Source: an uncultured Christensenellaceae bacterium (GTDB lineage Bacteria; Bacillota; Clostridia; Christensenellales; Borkfalkiaceae). From it: a DNA stretch of 64,000 nucleotides. The notes under the pieces were generated by a model. That model did no database searches. It was not told the origin of the DNA and was given only the letters and a program-made list of their open reading frames with translations. Both the position numbers and the translations under genes were made by a program. The stretch's first letter is position 1. Each line of letters starts with the position of its first letter. Shown here piece by piece: positions 58,757-64,000 of the stretch. The stretch covers positions 1 through 64,000 of the forward strand of contig CAJUJF010000001.1 of assembly GCA_910586825.1 (NCBI GenBank), in the 5' to 3' direction.

Positions 58757-58797
58757 AAAGGAAGCCTCCGACGGATCACCGTCGGAGGCTTTTTCTA
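58757..58797. terminator. Bidirectional terminator
   Basis: AAGCCTCCGACGG / CCGTCGGAGGCTT, flanked by A5 and T5. It separates the recombinase remnant from the convergent pair. Confidence 0.9.
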
Positions 58798-59289
58798 CTC
58801 TTTGGAGCGATGAACCAATTTCAAATCCTTTTCTTTAACATGAATTCCGATTGTATCCGCGCCCGTTTCGTCGGCAAAGTAAACGAGCCAACCGCCCGCA
58901 ATTTTTTCGGGGTCGAGAATTGTTCCGATCATCCCCTTATGCGCGCCGCATTTCGCGTAAACGGGCTTTTCGACTGTCAACTCTACGGTATCATATTCTT
59001 GTAACTTGGTTTCATCAAAATAAAGTTTTTTTGCGGGGTCAAACTCCACAATGCGTTCGGCAAATTCCTTTAACGTTTTATCATCCATTTTGCTGACAAA
59101 ACTTAAACAGGAGTTCTCTACCCAAGCGAATGCATAATCGCCGATGTCTTTCGGGTTATAAAAGATGATTAAGCTCTTTTCTTTGCCCAATTTAACGATT
59201 GTTCCGTGACACCCCTTATGAATGTCTCGTTCGGCAAGTTCCGTTACTTCTCTGTTGAGATCGATATCGTCGTATATTTCCAATTTCAT
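58795..59289 (-). CDS. Protein with two SH3-like modules (possible immunity protein)
   Basis: The 164-residue acidic protein has two similar units, HKGCHGTIVKLGKEKSLIIFY near residue 25 and AHKGMIGTILDPEKIAGGWLVYF near 120, resembling DUF4926/SH3-type barrels seen in small regulatory or immunity proteins. The start at 59289 overlaps the stop of the upstream gene by 4 nt, so the two are translated together. Function inferred only. Confidence 0.5.
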   Translation of the reverse strand: MKLEIYDDIDLNREVTELAERDIHKGCHGTIVKLGKEKSLIIFYNPKDIGDYAFAWVENSCLSFVSKMDDKTLKEFAERIVEFDPAKKLYFDETKLQEYDTVELTVEKPVYAKCGAHKGMIGTILDPEKIAGGWLVYFADETGADTIGIHVKEKDLKLVHRSKE

Positions 59290-59831
59290 TTCACGACTCC
59301 CGAAAAAGGTGTGGAACAGGTAATGAGTCCCAACGGTCTCACCATCCAACCCGTCTTTATGATTTTAACATTTTTTTCTTTATCTTGCAAGCTGATTTCA
59401 ATCGTAATCCGCTGTCCGTTTTCATCTGCATATTGCAGCTTGTAATACCCGTTAAAATACTTGTCTTTTGCTTGTTTTTCAAGTTCTTCCTTTAAGTATT
59501 GCGAGTCGCCTATGGTGAACCCCCAATCTTCAAAAATATAAGTTTTTCCGCGGCTGTTGTCAAGCCGAAAAATATATTCGGTAAACTTTCTTATATCGCA
59601 AGTGGCAGTCAAGCGGTTTTGCATTACGTTTACGCGATATATTTCACAATCGTCGAAGGGGTGTTGGGGATAATCGGGTTTATTGTCCGAAACAAAATAG
59701 CAGCCCGAAAGCGCCGTACATTTTTTACAATGCCTAAATAATGCTAATCTATTCCTTGCACGCTCTCTTGCATTTCCCGTTTCGTCTGGGACACCCTTAT
59801 GAAACCATTTTATCCACCCGTTGTTTTGCAA
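59286..59831 (-). CDS. Unknown protein with DUF6883-like C-terminus
   Basis: The 181-residue product starts from TTG (AGGAG 7 nt before). The N-terminal part has HCKKCTALSGC and C residues. The C-terminal 110 residues (YIFRLDNSRGKTYIFEDWGF ... IIKTGWMVRPLGLITC) resemble the DUF6883 fold used in polymorphic toxins and phage head proteins; similarity is by eye. Overlap with the SH3-like gene is the usual layout of toxin-immunity pairs, but no secretion domain is present. Confidence 0.45.
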   Translation of the reverse strand: MQNNGWIKWFHKGVPDETGNARERARNRLALFRHCKKCTALSGCYFVSDNKPDYPQHPFDDCEIYRVNVMQNRLTATCDIRKFTEYIFRLDNSRGKTYIFEDWGFTIGDSQYLKEELEKQAKDKYFNGYYKLQYADENGQRITIEISLQDKEKNVKIIKTGWMVRPLGLITCSTPFSGVVK

Positions 59832-59913
59832 ATTACTTTCTCCTGCTTTGGTGTTCGATTTATAAATAATATATCATGGAAATGTTGGGAATGGCGTTTT
59901 GACTGACATGTTT

Positions 59914-59957
59914 TTCCCTAAAAGCAACTTGACAAATTCAAATATGAGTGTTATACT
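59914..59957 (+). promoter_or_regulatory. Promoter of a short transcript with a TTCCCTAAA box
   Basis: TTCCCTAAA (59914-59922), 6 bp, TTGACA (59929-59934), 17 nt, TATACT (59952-59957). Box-to-minus-35 distance equals that in the AlbA_2 promoter. Confidence 0.75.
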
Positions 59958-59963
59958 AAACGT

Positions 59964-60072
59964 AATGAAAATGAAGATTAAAAGCCCGAACGAATAAAAA
60001 TGAAAAAGTATTGTTTTACAAGTAAATCTTCTGCGGCGCCGAAATGCACTCGGCGCCGCAGTTTCTTTTTTA
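59964..60072 (+). ncRNA. Candidate small RNA or leader peptide transcript
   Basis: The promoter at 59929 and a strong terminator (CTGCGGCGCCGA 60031-60042 with TCGGCGCCGCAG 60050-60061, then a T-rich run to 60071) define a transcript of about 105 nt. It contains a possible 10-codon peptide (MKMKIKSPNE) near 59965 but no longer ORF with a ribosome site. No family recognised. Confidence 0.6.
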
Positions 60073-60103
60073 CCGTTCTGTTTTTACCCGACCGTACACA
60101 CGG

Positions 60104-60124
60104 AGTAACAAAATAGAAAGTTTT
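60104..60124 (+). repeat. 21-bp copy of the recombinase 3' end
   Basis: It is identical to 58703-58723, which codes the SNKIESF segment at the end of the serine recombinase. Here it is not part of a gene, so it is a scar of a second, related element or of recombination at this spot. Confidence 0.6.
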
Positions 60125-60159
60125 TTATGGTAAACGAATAAGCAATAGATTCAAGCGGT

Positions 60160-60232
60160 GGCTTCCGATCGGATTTCGCCGCCCGCGTGTTCTTAGCGGA
60201 TTCGCCCGAGCTTTACCGTTTGCGCCGTTCTC
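60160..60232 (+). repeat. Right copy of the 73-bp direct repeat
   Basis: Partner of 46501-46573 (65/73 identical). From here rightward the DNA leaves the island and enters the polysaccharide cluster. Confidence 0.7.
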
Positions 60233-60375
60233 ATATTTCCGTTGCTTTATTTCGATTGCAAAATGCGTGACTACTCGATAAAGGTGTCGTCGCATATCAC
60301 AATTTTACGTTTTAAAGGCTAACAAACGTAAAGGTCAAGATGATAAGAGCAAGCTGAAAAATTTATGTAATTCAA

Positions 60376-60404
60376 TTGCTTTTCTGTCTTCATTATGGTA
60401 TAAT
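60376..60404 (+). promoter_or_regulatory. Promoter of the polysaccharide cluster
   Basis: TTGCTT (60376-60381), 17 nt, TATAAT (60399-60404). Confidence 0.7.
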
Positions 60405-60410
60405 ATTATT

Positions 60411-60552
60411 TGTGATTATGGCGAGTTATGTCAATTTCAAATCGATGACAGTTGCGTAAAGTAACTGAATGTCGATGTGTTTGACTGGGAGTGATAAGCG
60501 TCGGCGTAACTGCTGTTCAGAATGAAAAATTTTTTATTGGAAGGAGCTGAAC
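60411..60552 (+). other. Untranslated leader of the polysaccharide cluster
   Basis: About 140 nt precede the PIG-L gene. No terminator or known riboswitch is evident. AAGGAGC lies before the ATG. A processive antitermination element is possible, as in other polysaccharide operons, but not demonstrated. The stretch 60233-60375 upstream shows no gene. Confidence 0.4.
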
Positions 60553-61224
60553 ATGAATTATTTGATGGTCGTCGCTCATCCGGACGACGAAGTGCTTGGC
60601 GTCGGCGGTACGATTGCGAAATTGGTAAAGGACGGCAATAAGGTTGCTGTTTGCGTAATGTGTAATCAGGTGGCTGTTCGGGCAAATATTTCTGATACAT
60701 TGATTGCTGATGAAGAAAAGGTCATTAAAATGTTGGGCGTTTCTAAATTGTATGCGGGCAATTTTCCAAATATAAAGATGAATACGGTGCCCCATCTCGA
60801 TCTTGTTCAGTTCATTGAAAAATGCATGGAAGATTTCAATGCGGAAGTAATATTTACACATCATCCTGCGGATACGAATAACGATCACGTGCAAACTTCT
60901 TATGCCGCACAAGCTGCGGTTCGGGTATTTCAGAGAAAAAACAACAATAAGCAAATTAAAGAATTTGCTTATATGGAAATCTTATCGAGCACGGAATGGT
61001 CGTTGGATAGCAGCTCAATCAGATTTGCGCCCAATTATTTCGTAGAAATCGGAAAATCCGGAGTAGACCTAAAAATAAAGGCGCTTGGCGCTTACAAAGG
61101 GGTGATGCGAGATTATCCCCATCCGAGAAGTAAAGAAGCGATTGAGGGGCTTGCGGCTTATCGTGGTGCGCAGTCGGGAAGTAATTATGCGGAAGCATTT
61201 GAATGTGTAATGATTAAAAAATAA
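60553..61224 (+). CDS. PIG-L family deacetylase
   Basis: The 223-residue protein of the LmbE/PIG-L family has zinc ligands in AHPDDEVLGVGG (residues 8-19) and HHPADTNNDHV near residue 100. It removes N-acetyl or similar acyl groups from sugars. It opens a cluster with sugar transferase and ATP-grasp genes, so it probably trims a hexosamine building block. AAGGAG sits 8 nt before the ATG. Confidence 0.9.
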   Translation: MNYLMVVAHPDDEVLGVGGTIAKLVKDGNKVAVCVMCNQVAVRANISDTLIADEEKVIKMLGVSKLYAGNFPNIKMNTVPHLDLVQFIEKCMEDFNAEVIFTHHPADTNNDHVQTSYAAQAAVRVFQRKNNNKQIKEFAYMEILSSTEWSLDSSSIRFAPNYFVEIGKSGVDLKIKALGAYKGVMRDYPHPRSKEAIEGLAAYRGAQSGSNYAEAFECVMIKK

Positions 61225-61236
61225 AGAGAGTGCATC

Positions 61237-62364
61237 ATGGGAATAAACAGACAAGTAATTGTGTTTGCTTTGGATCATTACAATCCGTTGGGTTTAATTC
61301 GAAGTCTTGGCGAAAACGGAATTTTTCCGGTTTTTATTGCGGTAAAAAGAAAGTGCGATATTGCTTCAAAAAGTAAATATATTTCGAAGTGTTTTCGCGT
61401 CGATTCCGTGGAAGAAGGTTATGAACTTCTTTTAAAGGAGTATGGGCATTACGATTACGATAATCGTCCTTTTGTACTCTTTTCAGACGATAAATCTATC
61501 GGGTTCTTCGATTTACATTACGACGAAATCAAAGATCGGTTTATTTTGTATAACGCAGGACAGTCCGGACGGATCAACCAGTTTATGGATAAGTTCAAGG
61601 TGCAGCAACTTGCTAAAAAACACGGGTTGAACGTACTTGATTCTTTCGTGGTAAATAAAGGCGAAATACCCAAAGAACTGAGTTATCCGATAATTACAAA
61701 AGATATTACTCCCAATTCGGGAAGTTGGAAATCGGATGTTTTTATCTGTAATAACGAAACGGAATTAAAACAAGCATACCAAAAGATTACAAGTCCTGTT
61801 GTCTTGCTTCAAAAGTTCGTAGACAAGAAAAACGAATATGCGTTAGAAGGTTTTACCGTCGATGCCGGGCGGCAAATGATGATCGTTACGTCGCTTACAT
61901 GGAAATATCTGATTAAGGGCTATTACAGCCCGTATCAGGATGTCAAAATGTTTTGCGATAAGGATATGGAGACAAAACTTCAAGCAATGTTTCGAGAAAT
62001 CGGTTATGAAGGCATTTTCGAGGTTGAGTTTTTGATTGACAAAGATGGAACGTATTATTTTTTGGAAATCAATTTCAGAGCTTCGGCGTGGAATTACACC
62101 GGATCGTGCGCTGGGATGCCGTTGTCTTATCTTTGGGTGAAATCAATGTGTAACGGATACATTGACATTGCCGACAAGATGGAGTTCGAAGATTTTACTG
62201 CTATGTCCGAGGCAATAGACTTTGGGAAAAGGGTGGATTCCGGCAAAGTTACTTTGGCGGAATGGTTGAAGGATTTTAAAGAGGCAAAGTGCACATACTA
62301 TTACAACAAAGACGATTATGAACCGTTCGCGGTTTTATACGATAAGTGGGATGAACTGAAATAG
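61237..62364 (+). CDS. ATP-grasp ligase
   Basis: The 375-residue ATP-grasp fold enzyme has a pre-ATP domain (residues 1-110), KFKVQQLAKKHGLNVLDSF, then VLLQKFVDKKNEYALEGF and GIFEVEFLIDKDGTYYFLEINFR (near 265-285), the Mg-ATP acid cluster. It resembles carboxylate-amine ligases in capsule loci that attach an amino acid to a sugar. The acceptor is unknown. Co-directional, 12 nt after the PIG-L gene. Confidence 0.85.
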   Translation: MGINRQVIVFALDHYNPLGLIRSLGENGIFPVFIAVKRKCDIASKSKYISKCFRVDSVEEGYELLLKEYGHYDYDNRPFVLFSDDKSIGFFDLHYDEIKDRFILYNAGQSGRINQFMDKFKVQQLAKKHGLNVLDSFVVNKGEIPKELSYPIITKDITPNSGSWKSDVFICNNETELKQAYQKITSPVVLLQKFVDKKNEYALEGFTVDAGRQMMIVTSLTWKYLIKGYYSPYQDVKMFCDKDMETKLQAMFREIGYEGIFEVEFLIDKDGTYYFLEINFRASAWNYTGSCAGMPLSYLWVKSMCNGYIDIADKMEFEDFTAMSEAIDFGKRVDSGKVTLAEWLKDFKEAKCTYYYNKDDYEPFAVLYDKWDELK

Positions 62365-62365
62365 G

Positions 62366-63007
62366 ATGGGGAAATTTTTTAAAATCTTTTTCGATTATTT
62401 ATTTGCCTTAATATTTGGAATCATATCGTTGCCGTTTATTTTGCTGGCGATTATATTTATTATGATTTGTTCGCCGAACGGGTCTCCGCTTTTTGTACAA
62501 ACAAGGATAGGATATAAAGGGAAACCTTTTTCGATTATTAAACTTCGAACGATGACGAATAAGAAAGATGAGACGGGACAGCTTTTGCCTTCGGAAAAAA
62601 GATTGAAGTTTTGGGGCAAAATTATACGCGCAACAAATATTGACGAGTTGACCCAAATATGGAATATTCTTGCTTTTCAGATGTCTTTTATCGGACCAAG
62701 ACCTCTTTTGCCCAACGAAATGCAGATCATGACGGAAGAAGAGCAGAAGTTGCGGCAGTCGGTGAGACCCGGCATCAGTGGTTGGGAAGCAGTGAATGAG
62801 GGAGCATCTTCTAACAGGACCGAAATGGCGCAATTCGATTTGTATTACGTGAAGCATTGGTCTTTTGGGTTTGACATAAAAATATTTTTCAAAACGATTT
62901 TAAAAGTATTTACGTTCAACAGACCGGATGATTCGGTGCGCGCGCCAAAGGTTCGGGAAGAAGAAATTAAGGAAGTTGATGAAACCGCGGATGATGGAAA
63001 TAGGTAG
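62366..63007 (+). CDS. Undecaprenyl-phosphate sugar phosphotransferase (WcaJ/PglC type)
   Basis: The 213-residue monotopic transferase has an N-terminal membrane hairpin (residues 5-32), then FVQTRIGYKGKPFSIIKLRTM, the bacterial sugar transferase signature, LPEL-like DELTQIWNIL and FIGPRPLLPNE. It loads the first sugar phosphate onto undecaprenyl phosphate. It begins one base after the preceding stop and overlaps the next gene by 29 nt. Confidence 0.93.
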   Translation: MGKFFKIFFDYLFALIFGIISLPFILLAIIFIMICSPNGSPLFVQTRIGYKGKPFSIIKLRTMTNKKDETGQLLPSEKRLKFWGKIIRATNIDELTQIWNILAFQMSFIGPRPLLPNEMQIMTEEEQKLRQSVRPGISGWEAVNEGASSNRTEMAQFDLYYVKHWSFGFDIKIFFKTILKVFTFNRPDDSVRAPKVREEEIKEVDETADDGNR

Positions 63008-63959
63008 TTTTCTTGAACTGGATTTTATAAATACCGGAGAATATTACGATCAGAAGTCCGATATCGCCAGATTGAATACAGGAAGGGCGGCTATTTGGCA
63101 TGCGCTTCGAGTTTTGGGCGGAAGTACCGTTTGGTTGCCTTATTATCAATGCGATACTGTAAGAGAATTTTTAAAGAGCAAGAATGTTTCCATAAAGTAT
63201 TACCATATCGATTGTGAATTTAATCCGATTGATTTAACGCCCGCGGGAGACGAAGCTGTACTCTTTGTGAATTACTTTGGGGTTATGTCGCATGATCGAA
63301 TGCGGGATCTCGTAAAAGGCTATAAAAAAGTAATTATTGACAACTCGCAAGCTTTTTTCTGCGCGCCCGTGAGCGGTTGCATGAATGTGTATTCGTGCAG
63401 GAAATTTGTGGGGGTTCCTGATGGGGCTTATGTAATAGGAAAAGGTGCACATAGCTATGTGAAAGACTACGAAAAAGGGTATTCATCCGATACGGCGTTG
63501 TTTCTATTTCAGAGAATAGAATACGGTTGCGAGGGAAAAGCCTATGTCAACAGACAGTCGAATGAGCGCCGAATAGATACGGAAGATATAAAACAGATGT
63601 CGGAATTGACTCATAGAATATTGGGCGCGACTGATTATGAGAAGATAGAACGGAAAAGAATCGAAAATTTTAATACCATCCATAGTCTGATCGGCTCCAT
63701 GAATCAGATAGATGCGATGAAATATTATAGGCAAGATTGTGTTCCGATGGTATATCCGTTTGTAGTTGAAAACGACGGTTTATTGGATAAACTTCAAAGA
63801 CACAAGCACTTTCAGGGGCATTGGTGGAGTTATCTGTTGGAGGAGATGAAGGAAAACGATTTCGAATATTGGATTTCGAGATACGTAATTCCGATTACCA
63901 TAGATCAGAGATACGGGAATAAAGAAATGAACTATATCGGCGAGATAATTTGTAAATGA
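62979..63959 (+). CDS. DegT/AHBA-like PLP-fold protein
   Basis: The 326-residue protein has a type I PLP fold. LNTGRAAIWHALRVLG (about residues 30-45), VLFVNYFGV, KVIIDNSQAFF (cofactor Asp) and VYSCRKFVGVPDGAYV, where Lys is in the place of the Schiff-base lysine. Related to DegT/DnrJ sugar aminotransferases but divergent, so activity is inferred. The start at 62979 has AAGGAAG upstream. Confidence 0.7.
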   Translation: MKPRMMEIGSFLELDFINTGEYYDQKSDIARLNTGRAAIWHALRVLGGSTVWLPYYQCDTVREFLKSKNVSIKYYHIDCEFNPIDLTPAGDEAVLFVNYFGVMSHDRMRDLVKGYKKVIIDNSQAFFCAPVSGCMNVYSCRKFVGVPDGAYVIGKGAHSYVKDYEKGYSSDTALFLFQRIEYGCEGKAYVNRQSNERRIDTEDIKQMSELTHRILGATDYEKIERKRIENFNTIHSLIGSMNQIDAMKYYRQDCVPMVYPFVVENDGLLDKLQRHKHFQGHWWSYLLEEMKENDFEYWISRYVIPITIDQRYGNKEMNYIGEIICK

Positions 63960-64000
63960 AGCGAGTATTAATTACAGGTTCCAATAGTTATTTGGGCGAT
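63956..64000 (+). CDS. NAD-dependent epimerase/dehydratase (5' end only)
   Basis: The first 15 codons (MKRVLITGSNSYLGD) show the NAD-binding GxxxxxG of extended SDR sugar-nucleotide epimerases. The gene overlaps the previous stop by 4 nt and runs off the window. Confidence 0.75.
   Translation, partial: MKRVLITGSNSYLGD

Noticed and set aside
46501..60232. Prophage
   Set aside because: No capsid, portal, terminase, tail or lysis genes were seen. The region holds regulators, a defence-like operon and a decayed recombinase only.
60263..60322. Short frame MRDYSIKV... after the right repeat as a second spoIIID fragment
   Set aside because: Only three or four residues agree, which is within chance.

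Overview
The window reads as a chromosomal segment of an anaerobic, low-redox member of the Clostridia (Firmicutes). The evidence is a complete Rnf ferredoxin:NAD oxidoreductase operon in the clostridial order C-D-G-E-A-B, NrdR, IspG, a T-box-controlled ileS, a type-2 family galT, a PolC-derived protein, MarR/ABC and HelD genes, and a recognisable spoIIID remnant. Host genes are GC-rich with dense GCG/CGC codons, strong Shine-Dalgarno sites and many near-consensus sigma-A promoters (TTGACA-17-TATAAT type). The finer placement (Christensenellales-like) is a guess from style.

Positions 1-17,700 hold tRNA-Glu(CTC) and a probable 6S RNA on the minus strand, a small metal-binding-domain protein, T-box-ileS, a flavin-reductase-like protein, nrdR-ispG-exonuclease, a Gx-rnfCDGEAB operon on the minus strand, then trxB-ttcA-like and a CNNM/CBS membrane protein. 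Positions 17,700-33,300 hold marR with a fused ABC exporter, a DUF4127 lipoprotein, minD-minE (no minC seen), degV, a PH-domain membrane protein, an aconitase-like hydratase with a zinc macrodomain hydrolase, and the Leloir operon galK-galT-galE. Positions 33,400-46,500 hold an XRE regulator, an ABC transporter whose promoter spacer contains ten G in a row, a HelD-like helicase, a HAD phosphatase, a type II topoisomerase pair (parE/parC-like), and an ECF sigma factor followed by a secreted papain-like protein and a membrane protein resembling an anti-sigma factor.

Positions 46,500-60,230 form an AT-rich accessory island. It lies between two 73-bp direct repeats that agree at 65 positions. It carries a broken spoIIID, an XRE-type regulator with paired palindromic operators, an AlbA_2/ATPase regulator behind four helically phased TT(C/G)CCTAAA boxes, a SWIM zinc-finger protein, and a PRTase-DprA-HAD operon resembling the ShosTA anti-phage toxin-antitoxin pair. 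Further on are a metallophosphoesterase broken by a stop codon, three tandem structured non-coding units (about 0.8 kb), a PAPS-reductase-like protein under its own palindromic operator, a collapsed large serine recombinase, an overlapping two-gene pair that may be toxin/immunity, and a roughly 105-nt promoter-terminator transcript sharing the TTCCCTAAA box. It looks like a decayed integrative element used as a defence island.

From 60,370 to the window end an exopolysaccharide/capsule-type cluster begins: PIG-L deacetylase, ATP-grasp ligase, undecaprenyl-phosphate sugar transferase, DegT-like PLP-fold protein, and the start of an NAD-dependent epimerase. The best candidates for something undescribed are the three-unit structured RNA/DNA array beside the PAPS-reductase gene, the phased-operator circuit linking the AlbA_2 gene to the small RNA, and the three-gene PRTase-DprA-HAD module.
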